NCBI GenBank assembly: GCA_937928165.1
Contig: CALFVT010000004.1
Location: 297,935-361,934, forward strand
Length of the DNA stretch: 64,000 nt
Direction: 5' to 3'
Source of the DNA: an uncultured Caulobacterales bacterium
Lineage (GTDB): Bacteria; Pseudomonadota; Alphaproteobacteria; Caulobacterales; Maricaulaceae
Shown here: in pieces, positions 28,912 through 38,046 of the stretch
Position numbering within the stretch: the first letter of the stretch is position 1
Layout: each line of letters begins with the position of its first letter
Translations under genes and position numbers: made by a program
The notes under the pieces: model-generated
The model's database searches: none
Told to the model about the DNA's origin: nothing
The model's input: the letters and a program-made list of their open reading frames with translations, nothing else

Positions 28912-30825
28912 CTATTCAACACCACGGTGTAAATAGCCCTTTTCCTTAAGATATGTAATGATGTTTAGCGCCGCATCTTCTGAGCTAAGCTCAGCTGTAT
29001 TAATTTCAATTTCAGGAGATTGCGGCGCTTGATACTCCGAATCTATGCCTGTGAAGTTTTTAATTTCACCTCGGCGAGCCTTCGCATAAAGCCCTTTTAC
29101 ATCACGCTGCTCGCAAACCTCCAAAGGCGTATTAACATAGACCTCAATAAATTCGCCTTCATTAAATAGATTGCGAATAGCTTCACGTTCTTGGCGATAA
29201 GGAGAGATAAAAGCCACCAAGGTAATAAGGCCTGCATCAACCATAATTGCAGATAGCTCGCCTATACGGCGCATATTTTCAATCCGGTCTGCCTTGGTAA
29301 AGCCAAGATCACGGTTTAGGCCATGGCGAACATTATCCCCATCAAGCGTATAAGTATGCCGCCCCATATCCAAAAGCTGCTTTTCAACCCTATTGGAAAT
29401 CGTCGACTTGCCAGACCCAGACAGCCCAGTGAACCAGAGAAGAACTGGCTTTTGACCTTTAATCTCCGCACGGGATTTGCGGTCAACATTCATATCCTGC
29501 CATACAACATTGCTTGAACGGCGGAGCGCAAAGTCAATCATGCCCAAACCAACTGTTGCATTAGTTTGGCGGTCAATAAGAATAAATCCGCCTGTATTCC
29601 GGTTAACATTATATGGATCAAACGCAATCGGTGCGCCCAGAGACAAATTACAAACCCCAATTTCATTAAGCTCTAAAGTTTTCGCAGAACTCTCTGATAG
29701 ATCATTAACATCGATTTTATGTTTTAAACTTGTTACGCTAGCTGGAACGCTCTTATTGCTCGTCTTTAAGATATATTGGCGGCCCGGGTATAGCTCTTTG
29801 TCACTCATCCATAAAATATGCGCTTGGAATTGATCTGCCTGCTGACTCACCTGCTCTGTGTGGCCAATGATATCACCCCGCGAAATATCAATTTCATCTT
29901 CAAGAGTTAAGGTAATGGCCATATCCTCGCGGGCGGCTTTTAACGCACCGTCATAGGTCACGATGGATTTGACCTTAGATCGCTTAGCTGATGAGCTAAC
30001 TTCAATCTCATCGCCGACCCTGACGACGCCCGAAGCAATAGTTCCAGAAAACCCTCGAAAATCAAGATTTGGGCGGTTAACCCATTGAACAGGTAAGCGA
30101 AAAGGCGCATCTAAACTCTCCGTTTCAACATTGACATGTTCAAGATATTGCAAGAGCGACGGCCCTTTATACCAAACAGAGCGATCCGATTTTGTAGTCA
30201 CATTATCACCCTTTAAAGCCGACATCGGGATACAGGTGATTTCTAAGAAGGCGAGGTCTTTGGCAAAATTGCGAAATTCGACTTCAATGTCATTAAAAAT
30301 GGCTTGCGAGAACCCATTTAAATCCATTTTATTAACGGCGACAACTACATGTTTAATCCCCAAAAGCGAGGCAATAAATGCATGACGCCGCGTTTGAACT
30401 TGAACCCCATAACGCGAATCAACCAATAATATGGCCACATCCGCCGTCGACGCACCCGTTGCCATATTGCGCGTATATTGCTCATGGCCCGGCGTATCAG
30501 CAACGATAAACTTACGTTTATCAGTGGAGAAAAACCTGTAGGCGACATCAATCGTAATCCCCTGCTCGCGCTCCGCTGCCAAACCATCAACAAGCAGCGC
30601 CAAGTCCATTTCGCCGCCTTGAGTGCCCGATTTTTTACTGTCCTTTTCTATCGACGCCAACTGATCTTCGTAAATCAGTTTTGAATCATATAAAAGCCGC
30701 CCAATAAGAGTAGACTTCCCATCATCTACAGAGCCGCATGTTATGAAGCGTAGAAAAGATTTATTCTCTTGGGCCCGTAGGTAACCAAGAATATCTGTCG
30801 ATATAAGATCATCAAGATGGGCCAT
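28912..30825 (-). CDS. cysNC: Bifunctional sulfate adenylyltransferase subunit 1 / APS kinase
   Basis: 637 residues. N-terminal GTPase domain of CysN (GSVDDGKSTLIGRLLYD, DTPGHEQYTRNMATGAS, NKMD), a beta-barrel middle, then a CysC kinase domain from about residue 455 (GLSGSGKSTISNR, DGDNVRHGLNRDLGF, FISPYRQER). With CysD it makes APS from sulfate and ATP using GTP energy, then PAPS. Starts one base inside the cysD stop (TAATG), and the DHH gene follows. The CysNC fusion is common in alphaproteobacteria. Confidence 0.96.
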   Translation of the reverse strand: MAHLDDLISTDILGYLRAQENKSFLRFITCGSVDDGKSTLIGRLLYDSKLIYEDQLASIEKDSKKSGTQGGEMDLALLVDGLAAEREQGITIDVAYRFFSTDKRKFIVADTPGHEQYTRNMATGASTADVAILLVDSRYGVQVQTRRHAFIASLLGIKHVVVAVNKMDLNGFSQAIFNDIEVEFRNFAKDLAFLEITCIPMSALKGDNVTTKSDRSVWYKGPSLLQYLEHVNVETESLDAPFRLPVQWVNRPNLDFRGFSGTIASGVVRVGDEIEVSSSAKRSKVKSIVTYDGALKAAREDMAITLTLEDEIDISRGDIIGHTEQVSQQADQFQAHILWMSDKELYPGRQYILKTSNKSVPASVTSLKHKIDVNDLSESSAKTLELNEIGVCNLSLGAPIAFDPYNVNRNTGGFILIDRQTNATVGLGMIDFALRRSSNVVWQDMNVDRKSRAEIKGQKPVLLWFTGLSGSGKSTISNRVEKQLLDMGRHTYTLDGDNVRHGLNRDLGFTKADRIENMRRIGELSAIMVDAGLITLVAFISPYRQEREAIRNLFNEGEFIEVYVNTPLEVCEQRDVKGLYAKARRGEIKNFTGIDSEYQAPQSPEIEINTAELSSEDAALNIITYLKEKGYLHRGVE

Positions 30826-31931
30826 TAGAAATATCCCTCTTCTTTTTTCTGTTCCATTGACGCCCCAGCGTCACTGTCGATAACGCGGCCTTGACGTTCT
30901 GACGTTGTCGTCAAGAGCATTTCTTGAATCACGTCGGGAAGTGTATCCGCATCGCTTTCCACTGCTCCCGTTAAAGGATAGCAGCCCAGCGTGCGAAAGC
31001 GAACGTTTTTCATATCCGGCACTTCACCCTCTTTAAGCGGCATACGCTCATCATCCACCATAATTAACACGCCGTCTCGCTCAACAACGGGGCGTTTTTC
31101 CGACAAATAAAGCGGCGGAATCTCTATCTTTTCCCGGTAAATATATTGCCAAATATCAAGCTCCGTCCAATTTGAAAGCGGGAATACGCGCATGCTTTCT
31201 CCTTTATGGACGCGAGTATTATAGATATTCCAAATTTCTGGGCGTTGGTTTTTAGGATCCCAGCGGTGCTGCTCAGTTCTGAATGAGAAAATCCGCTCTT
31301 TCGCCCGTGACTTTTCTTCATCGCGCCGCGCGCCGCCAAAGGCCGCGTCAAATTTATATTTATCTAGCGCCTGTTTAAGCCCTTGGGTTTTCATCACATC
31401 CGTATGCACGGCAGATCCATGAGAAAAGGGCCCAATCCCTTGCTCGACACCCTCTTGGTTAATGTGGACGATAAGCTCCATACCCACTTCCTTGGCGCGG
31501 CGGTTACGAAACGCAATCATGTCTTTAAACTTCCACGTCGTATCGACATGCATAAGCGGGAATGGCGGGCGAGATGGGTAAAAGGCCTTTTCTGCCAGAT
31601 GCAACATAACCGAACTATCTTTACCAACAGAATAAAGCATAACAGGGTTATCACATTGCGCAGCCACCTCGCGCATAATATGTATCGATTCCGCCTCAAG
31701 CCGGTCAAGATGGCTCATATCCAGTTTATCAATATCCGCATAGGCCGCCTCCATCGCCTCTAGCTTGGCGACAGCGCTTTCAAGGGTTTTTAGCGTGCAC
31801 TGCCCGCCATCTTTAAGGCGGGCTAGACCCTTTCCGTCATTTAGGAGTTTACGCGATAAAGTGGACACGCTCTGGCCTGTCGATTCAGAAAATCTTTCAG
31901 CTCGGAGAATAAAATCAGATATAAGGTTCAC
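30825..31931 (-). CDS. cysD: Sulfate adenylyltransferase subunit 2 with an extra N-terminal HTH-like domain
   Basis: The CysD core begins at about residue 72 ([18 protein letters not shown]) with the PP-loop [14 protein letters not shown], then [11 protein letters not shown] and [20 protein letters not shown]. The 368-residue length exceeds the usual about 300. Residues 1-65 resemble small alphaproteobacterial DNA-binding HTH proteins ([39 protein letters not shown]). The start is GTG 31931, with GGGAG upstream; ATG at codon 72 has no good site. So a fused HTH is the likely product; a shorter product from codon 72 is possible. Confidence 0.9.
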   Translation of the reverse strand: MNLISDFILRAERFSESTGQSVSTLSRKLLNDGKGLARLKDGGQCTLKTLESAVAKLEAMEAAYADIDKLDMSHLDRLEAESIHIMREVAAQCDNPVMLYSVGKDSSVMLHLAEKAFYPSRPPFPLMHVDTTWKFKDMIAFRNRRAKEVGMELIVHINQEGVEQGIGPFSHGSAVHTDVMKTQGLKQALDKYKFDAAFGGARRDEEKSRAKERIFSFRTEQHRWDPKNQRPEIWNIYNTRVHKGESMRVFPLSNWTELDIWQYIYREKIEIPPLYLSEKRPVVERDGVLIMVDDERMPLKEGEVPDMKNVRFRTLGCYPLTGAVESDADTLPDVIQEMLLTTTSERQGRVIDSDAGASMEQKKEEGYF

Positions 31932-31986
31932 GGGTAAGCTCCCACAATTTAAGTGTAGGCAAACAAAATAAGGCTTATATCAAATA

Positions 31987-32049
31987 AATAAACCCCTTTT
32001 TATGCAAAAAAGAGGTTTATTGAGTAAATTTTGTGGGATAAACCCCACA
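31987..32049. repeat. Two inverted repeats in the MFS-cysD gap
   Basis: A perfect-looking hairpin TGTGGG-ATAAA-CCCCACA (32032-32049) is just past the MFS stop, and a longer AT-rich inverted repeat, arms AATAAACCCCTTTTT and AAAAAGAGGTTTATT, lies at 31987-32021. Reading the minus strand the second one is followed by a weak T-rich stretch. They may end MFS transcription or bind a regulator ahead of cysD. Confidence 0.45.
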
Positions 32050-32061
32050 GCTATTGTGATT

Positions 32062-33438
32062 TTATGAGGCCGTCGTCATTATCCACGTCCTCAAACCATA
32101 TAAAACAGCAAAGGATAAAATAAGTACCGCCGGGAACATCATTAACTGCTCAAGGGTCATTTGTCCGGCCAGAAGCTCCACAGCTTTGCCGTCCAAGCCC
32201 TCCCCCAGAGCTTTAGCTTCATTGGCATCAATCCAGCCGCCTATGATCGGCTGCCATAATGAAAGACCAAATAAACCAGCGCCGCCAACTAATGACATGC
32301 CCAGGGCTCCTGTTCGCGGGATATATTCCCCAACCACACCCACCATTGTTGGCCAAAAATAACAAACCCCCAAGGCAAATATAATTGTTGCAAAATAAAC
32401 CATTCCGCCTGTTGTTGTACTTAGGAGATATATTCCGATTGTCGTTACAATAGCCGACATCAGTAAAACACCCAGTGGATTAAGGGCATGAATAACGGGC
32501 CCCGCAAAATAACGCCCCACCGCCATAAGCCCTGTAGCAAGAGCTAATATAATCATGGGCGAAGCTCCAGACTCGCCTAATATGCTCCCGACCCATTGCT
32601 GCGTGCCTAGCTCTGATGTGGCTGTAATCGTCATTAAGATCATCATCACCGATAATAAAAGCCCATCCCGCGTTGTGCCGCCTAACCGCTTTATCAAAAG
32701 AAACGATACGGCCAATATTAAGATAAGCGGCAAGATAATACCGCCAATCAGCACGCCTGTTACGGGGTTGGGCGTTCCAATCAAAATCATTAATCCAATA
32801 ATGGCGACAAGAATGGCTAAATCACTTGTTCGTCCTGTGTAAGCATCCGATGATTTAGGGAATTTTGTTGTAAAAACCATAACGCCATAAATAATCGTGG
32901 GTATTATCATAATGGCAATCTGCATTTGCCAACCCATATTCATATCTGTCATAAATTTAGACGCCAAAGCGCCAATGACGATCCCCCCAGGGAACCAAAC
33001 ATGAAAGCGGTTGAGCCATTTGGTTTTTTCATCTTCATACATTTGCGCAATCATTGGATTACAAGCGGCCTCAACAGCGCCGTTAGCAAAACCGATAAAA
33101 AATGTAGATATAAGCAGTCCCAGAAAACCACCGGCGATAATCGTGAGACCAAGACCTAGCAAATGACCGATGAAGGCCAAGATCATGATAAGGCGCGGCC
33201 CAAGTTTATTATAAAGATAGCCCAAAAGCACCATAGCAACAGGAAACCCAAGAAAGGCCATAGAGTTGATCCAGCCTAATTGAGGGCCGCTTAAAGAAAA
33301 TTCCTCGCTTAACTCACCTAATATACCCGCACGGATAGCAAATGTCATTGCAGTAACAATCAGCGAAATGCAACTTAGAAGGAACAGCTTACCCGGCGCA
33401 ATAAATTCACCGTCAGCCCTTGTTGATAACGTTGTCAT
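32062..33438 (-). CDS. MFS transporter
   Basis: 458 residues with about twelve transmembrane helices and a proton-coupled major-facilitator layout. A conserved loop after TM2 is LLGYLYNKLGPRLIMILAF, and the inter-half loop contains SDAYTGRTSD. It resembles a family of sugar/organic-solute carriers but the substrate cannot be fixed. It is on the same strand as cysD with a 130-base gap that holds two hairpins, so probably a separate unit. Confidence 0.8.
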   Translation of the reverse strand: MTTLSTRADGEFIAPGKLFLLSCISLIVTAMTFAIRAGILGELSEEFSLSGPQLGWINSMAFLGFPVAMVLLGYLYNKLGPRLIMILAFIGHLLGLGLTIIAGGFLGLLISTFFIGFANGAVEAACNPMIAQMYEDEKTKWLNRFHVWFPGGIVIGALASKFMTDMNMGWQMQIAIMIIPTIIYGVMVFTTKFPKSSDAYTGRTSDLAILVAIIGLMILIGTPNPVTGVLIGGIILPLILILAVSFLLIKRLGGTTRDGLLLSVMMILMTITATSELGTQQWVGSILGESGASPMIILALATGLMAVGRYFAGPVIHALNPLGVLLMSAIVTTIGIYLLSTTTGGMVYFATIIFALGVCYFWPTMVGVVGEYIPRTGALGMSLVGGAGLFGLSLWQPIIGGWIDANEAKALGEGLDGKAVELLAGQMTLEQLMMFPAVLILSFAVLYGLRTWIMTTAS

Positions 33439-33850
33439 TTTTATTCCCCGCCATTTTTCATTGGTCTTAGATAATCAATTTTTGAATGAGGTTATTCATG
33501 TCTCTATGTGTAATACGAGTCAATGGGGCGCTACAAAATTTTAAAAAATGGGCAGTCTCTAAACTAAAATATGTCACCTAAGGATAAATATTATGCTGTT
33601 TGAACCCATATTGGGTCTCATGGAATCAATCAAAATGAGGTGAAATTATAATTTTCTATGGCTTAAAACAAGAAATTATCAAGCGAAACCATGAAAAATT
33701 AAACCTTAACGCGAACTTGCTTTTCTTTACTAGAAAATTTATCGAAGGCGTTTGACAGGTTTTTAATCTTTAGTTAACCACTATAGGGTGAGCTCGTTAG
33801 AGCTATATTACAAAGCCCTTGTAACACCCGATAAAATGGAGAAAATCTAA
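33439..33850. other. 412-base intergenic region with divergent promoters
   Basis: No open frame of note. It holds the promoter of the MFS gene and that of the exported-protein/matrixin pair, including a CtrA-type box at 33763-33779 and a TTGACA hexamer at 33752-33757. The rest is AT-rich with no recognisable RNA gene or repeat. Confidence 0.6.
33763..33779. promoter_or_regulatory. CtrA-box-like site upstream of the matrixin pair
   Basis: Perfect TTAA-N7-TTAACC (N7 = TCTTTAG), 71 bases before the GTG of the small exported protein, next to TTGACA. It matches the Caulobacter CtrA consensus and lies in a promoter gap. Chance matches to this pattern occur about once or twice in 64 kb, so support comes from the position and from the same motif before the TadG-like gene. 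Confidence 0.5.
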
Positions 33851-34360
33851 GTGAAACTAAAAAAATATATAATAGGCGCAGTGAGCACATCGCTGATCGC
33901 CTTAATGGGGACTTCTGCGCAAGCGACAACAGTACAATCAACAGATCTCGGCGATTTAGTTCATGACGCAGAAGCCTGCGTTATTGGAACTGTATCAGAC
34001 GTATCTTACGAAACAAAAGACGGGCAAACATTCACATATGCCACTTTTGACGTAACTGAAGTAGCATTTGGTAATGTATCTAATACCGTGACTGTTAAAA
34101 TGCCTGGCGGAAGAATTTCAACAGCAACTATTCCTGTTAACGAGTCCTCAGCAGGTACGCCGCGTTTCTTTAGCAACATGTCCTACTTCCTACTTTTAGA
34201 TAATGCGGGCGATGAATTTGTAATTTCAGGCGTATTTCAGGGCGCAGTGCCCATCGTCAATGATAGATTGCGTCTACCGCAAAGTAGCGTTGTTATGGAT
34301 GTTGATGCCGCATTAGCAGCTGTAAACGATATGCGCACGACACCGGCACTTGGGAGATAA
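33851..34360 (+). CDS. Small exported protein paired with the matrixin
   Basis: 169 residues with a signal peptide (cut after AQA) and a mature domain of about 140 residues, rich in beta strands (CVIGTVSDVSYETKDGQTF, YATFDVTEVAFGNV, VTVKMPGGRI). The pattern looks like the OB-fold-like domains that precede secreted metzincins, but I cannot name a family. Starts at GTG with TGGAGAAAA upstream. It is 4 bases upstream of the matrixin gene, so it may be an inhibitor, chaperone or co-secreted partner; this is inference. Confidence 0.6.
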   Translation: MKLKKYIIGAVSTSLIALMGTSAQATTVQSTDLGDLVHDAEACVIGTVSDVSYETKDGQTFTYATFDVTEVAFGNVSNTVTVKMPGGRISTATIPVNESSAGTPRFFSNMSYFLLLDNAGDEFVISGVFQGAVPIVNDRLRLPQSSVVMDVDAALAAVNDMRTTPALGR

Positions 34361-34364
34361 AGAC

Positions 34365-36323
34365 ATGTTAACAAAAACAAAAATATTTGCATCCGTATCC
34401 GCAATCGCAATGCTCGCCGTAACATCGGTACAGGCCCAAGTCGGTGAAGCCAGCCGTCAGATTGATCAAATCGTGACTGAGATTTCAGGTACTGTAAATC
34501 TTGCCGCATTCGGGGGTTTTACAATCGCAACTCGCGAACTTGTCGGTATTAAGTGGGACGACCGCTGTGCATCAGTGCCCTACACATTTAACACAACTAC
34601 ACCTGCCAACCCCGGCACGGCGGCCCAAATTGCGCCGGCTGTACTGGCACAAACTGTTCAAACAGGTCTCGACAGATGGAATGACAATCCGTCATCTTAC
34701 ATCGAGATGAATGTTACAAATTTATCCCCACTCGGAGCAAGGCCTCGCGGATTTGACTTTATTAACGAAGTAACCTTTTTCACACCTGTTGGATTTGGCC
34801 CCCTTGCAAGCTCACCCTCCACATCTCTTACGGCAGACACAACATTCTCGCCGGGCGATGACCTTGATGGAGATGGAGATAGTGATGTTTATGATCCTGT
34901 TGCGGCGGGACAAAATGTCTGCACTGATATTGACGGTGACGGCGACATTGAATTTCCAGCCGGATTTTACGAAGCGGGTACAATCCTAGACAATGACGTT
35001 CAATTCAGCAGCACTGTTACGTGGGAGCTTGGCGCCACAGATTCGTTTGCAGCAGATGTTGATGCGGTTTCAACCCATGAATTTGGCCACTCACACGGCT
35101 TATCTCACGCAATGAACAACCAAACTTCGGGAGCGGATCCAACACCAACAACCATGTTCCCAGCCGTCCCAACTGCCGAAGGCCCAACAGAAATGGGTAT
35201 CCGTGAACCCCATCCTGACGACTTAGCGCATTCTGCTCTTATATATCCTGAAGGTTCAACCCGAACTGGTCCAGGGGCCCTTCAAGCCGGAGACGTTGCT
35301 TTCAGCCGCGCTTATGACCTTGTTACAGGCACGGTTTCATCTGTAGACAATAACACACTCATCCCTAGAGCGGGCGCGAATGTTCGCATTGAGGATTTCA
35401 GAACAGGTGAGCTTATTGGTGAAGCTTTTTCAGGCGTAACAACTGTGAGTGACCTTGACGGTGACCCAACAACGCCCGATCTATTCGCTTTCGCTGAAAA
35501 TGTCACAAATGGTGATTACGTTGTTCCCGTTCTCAAGCAAAGACGCCGTTCAATCACGGCGACGATTCAGGCGCCTGATGGAACACCTGCAGGTCCTGGC
35601 GGGTTTAGCACCCACGTAACTGTCGCAAACCTTGCTAACCCTCTTGACTTTATCCAAGAAAATTATTCTGGACCAAGATTAGAGAGCAATAATGAGTCCT
35701 GGCGTGGTGATGTGAGTTTTCCTGTCCGTCCGCGGAGCGGCGTAGCAAGAAATATTGACTTCATTACCAATGATGCCGTTATACAGCGTAATGGCGGGGC
35801 TCAAGCCTTTGCGGGCCTTGGACTTGCAGGTGCAACCAGTGTAACATATATCGAAAGTATTGACGGGCAAGCTGTGCTTCAAATGCTTGAAGATAATCTT
35901 TTAACGGATTTTGCATTTTTTGCGACAAGTTTTGATACGGACCAAGCCCCTATATTTTCGCGGGCGTCCTTATATATCGGTGAGGTCACACCGGGTACGT
36001 CTGTTACTTTCTCTAGCAGAATTGCGACGGAAACGAATGTTGTTGCTGATAACGATGACTTTACAGCCGTTAGCATTAATCCAACGACTTTTGAACGGAC
36101 ACTTCGGACAATGCTTCGACGTAATCCAAATTTAGACGTGATTATGGTTGTTGAAGATGACGATACTGTCTTAGGTCGTGGCGGATTCCCAACTACGCAA
36201 ATGGGTCTGGATTTATCCGCAACGGGTACGTCTTTCCTTAGTTCGAGCGGTGGTCCTGTAACGCCTGCACCATTTGGCATTACATGGAACATGGAGCTTC
36301 GTTATGCTCCACGGGGTAAGTAA
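34365..36323 (+). CDS. Secreted matrixin-like metalloprotease
   Basis: 652-residue exported protein: signal peptide, then a metzincin domain with the zinc motif HEFGHSHGLSH at 238-248 and a Met-turn-like TMFP downstream. Before it are acidic repeats DDLDGDGDSDVYD and DIDGDGDIEFP, typical calcium-binding loops of thrombospondin type-3/EF-hand class. A long beta-rich C-terminal region of about 330 residues follows, function unknown. ATG 34365 has GGGAG upstream. The strong terminator at 36354 ends the pair. Likely a secreted or surface endopeptidase. Confidence 0.82.
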   Translation: MLTKTKIFASVSAIAMLAVTSVQAQVGEASRQIDQIVTEISGTVNLAAFGGFTIATRELVGIKWDDRCASVPYTFNTTTPANPGTAAQIAPAVLAQTVQTGLDRWNDNPSSYIEMNVTNLSPLGARPRGFDFINEVTFFTPVGFGPLASSPSTSLTADTTFSPGDDLDGDGDSDVYDPVAAGQNVCTDIDGDGDIEFPAGFYEAGTILDNDVQFSSTVTWELGATDSFAADVDAVSTHEFGHSHGLSHAMNNQTSGADPTPTTMFPAVPTAEGPTEMGIREPHPDDLAHSALIYPEGSTRTGPGALQAGDVAFSRAYDLVTGTVSSVDNNTLIPRAGANVRIEDFRTGELIGEAFSGVTTVSDLDGDPTTPDLFAFAENVTNGDYVVPVLKQRRRSITATIQAPDGTPAGPGGFSTHVTVANLANPLDFIQENYSGPRLESNNESWRGDVSFPVRPRSGVARNIDFITNDAVIQRNGGAQAFAGLGLAGATSVTYIESIDGQAVLQMLEDNLLTDFAFFATSFDTDQAPIFSRASLYIGEVTPGTSVTFSSRIATETNVVADNDDFTAVSINPTTFERTLRTMLRRNPNLDVIMVVEDDDTVLGRGGFPTTQMGLDLSATGTSFLSSSGGPVTPAPFGITWNMELRYAPRGK

Positions 36324-36353
36324 TTTTACCCCAAATATTCAGTATAGATAAAG

Positions 36354-36381
36354 AAAAAGAGGCGTTTATCGCCTCTTTTTT
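36354..36381. terminator. Bidirectional Rho-independent terminator
   Basis: Stem AAAAAGAGGCG / CGCCTCTTTTT with a TTTAT loop, flanked by A-run and T-run, between the convergent matrixin and glpD genes. A second hairpin (GGGGTAA-N6-TTACCCC) overlaps the matrixin stop region, 36313-36332. Confidence 0.85.
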
Positions 36382-36450
36382 ATATGCAAAATTTATAAAA
36401 ATAATCCGCCGATAGCATTTAGCTCACTTTAAATAAAACCACTTAAATGC

Positions 36451-37947
36451 TTAGTTTAACTTATTAAACCAATTTGAAAACTCATCCCGTTCATCTTGTG
36501 TCATATGCAGCCCCATCTTAGAGCGCCGCCATAATACATCATCAACCTTCGTTACAAACTCACGTTCAATTAGGTAATTAACTTCCGCTTCGGCTAGGCC
36601 TGCTCCAAATACACGGCCCAGTAAATTATCAGCAGGACGGTTAGCAAATATATCATCGATCATCGTGCCGTAAGCGCGGCAAAGGCGATATAAAATCTTA
36701 GAGTCAATATCTGAAAAGCGTTCAGCTGCCTTCGCATAAAACGCCTCAAAGTCTGCATTGGGTAAATCCCCCCCCGGAAACAAAGCCGCCTCAGTCCAGT
36801 CCTTATCCGTTGTATAATTATAATACCTCTTAAGCTTACGAAGTGCATGCTCAGCCAATTTACGTGACGTCGTAATTTTACCGCCATATATCGACATAAG
36901 CGGCGCACCGTCACTAAACTCACTGACTTTTAAAACATAATCGCGTGTCACCGCCGCCGCATTATCGCTTTTATCATCATATAGCGGGCGAACGCCCGCA
37001 TAGGTCCAAGCGACATCATCATGGCGAATATCATGCTCAAAATATTCATTGGCGGCATTAATAAGATAGCTAATTTCCACATCCGATATTTTGACGTCGC
37101 CTTCTGACGGGTCATAGGCTTCATCCGTCGTGCCTATAAGGGTGTAATCCGTCTCATAAGGAATAGCAAAAATAATACGGTTATCGGCATTTTGGAAAAT
37201 ATAAGAATGGTCATCATCATAAAGTTTTTTAACGACAATATGACTCCCTTTAATCAAGCGAACACCAGCCCCATCATCTTGTCCATTATCAACACGGCCT
37301 AGAACATCCTCAACCCACGGCCCTGCAGCATTTACAAGCCCCTTGGCCAATATAGTTTCTGCCTTACCATTTTCCGGCAAATAACGAACTTGATACCCCC
37401 CTTCAACAGACGTAAGGCCCGTCACCTCTGTGCGCGTCATAATCATGGCCCCATGTGCGCGGGCGTCCATTGCGTTTAAGACCACAAGGCGGGAATCCTC
37501 AACCCAGCAATCAGAATATTCGAATCCCATCTTAAACCGGCTTTCAAGAATATTCTTATGCGGCGCTTGTTGAAGGTTAAGCTTTTTTGTGCCGGGCAGT
37601 TTTTTCCGCCCCCCCAAACTATCATATAGGAAAAGTCCAAGACGTAGCATCCAAGCCGGGCGCAAGCCTTTGTCATAAGGCAACACGAACCGCATAGGCC
37701 ATATAATATGCGGCGCTGCATTTAGCAAAACCTCGCGTTCAATCAGCGCTTCTCTAACTAAGCGGAACTCATAATATTCTAGATAGCGCAGACCACCATG
37801 TATAAGCTTAGTGCTGGCGGATGATGTATGATTAGCCAAGTCATCTTTTTCGCATAATAATACCGACAGGCCTCGTCCAGCGGCGTCTCTGGCAATGGCC
37901 GTTCCGTTAATACCCCCGCCAATAATGACTAAATCATATGTTTTCAT
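36451..37947 (-). CDS. glpD: Glycerol-3-phosphate dehydrogenase
   Basis: FAD-dependent aerobic enzyme, oxidises sn-glycerol-3-phosphate to dihydroxyacetone phosphate and feeds quinone. 498 residues from ATG 37947 (MKTYDLVIIGGGINGTAIA, FAD-binding GxGxxG); the ORF opens earlier, but this start matches the family. Blocks HTSSASTKLIHGGLRYLE and YGGKITTSRKLAEHAL are characteristic. It is divergent from glpK over 99 bases. No glpF or glpR in the window. Confidence 0.95.
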   Translation of the reverse strand: MKTYDLVIIGGGINGTAIARDAAGRGLSVLLCEKDDLANHTSSASTKLIHGGLRYLEYYEFRLVREALIEREVLLNAAPHIIWPMRFVLPYDKGLRPAWMLRLGLFLYDSLGGRKKLPGTKKLNLQQAPHKNILESRFKMGFEYSDCWVEDSRLVVLNAMDARAHGAMIMTRTEVTGLTSVEGGYQVRYLPENGKAETILAKGLVNAAGPWVEDVLGRVDNGQDDGAGVRLIKGSHIVVKKLYDDDHSYIFQNADNRIIFAIPYETDYTLIGTTDEAYDPSEGDVKISDVEISYLINAANEYFEHDIRHDDVAWTYAGVRPLYDDKSDNAAAVTRDYVLKVSEFSDGAPLMSIYGGKITTSRKLAEHALRKLKRYYNYTTDKDWTEAALFPGGDLPNADFEAFYAKAAERFSDIDSKILYRLCRAYGTMIDDIFANRPADNLLGRVFGAGLAEAEVNYLIEREFVTKVDDVLWRRSKMGLHMTQDERDEFSNWFNKLN

Positions 37948-38046
37948 AACTTTTTGCCGTTCTAAGTTTTTCAAACACATAACATATTGATACAAAATTC
38001 AAATAGATGTTAATGAGTATATAGAATAAATTGTCAGGGGATATCT

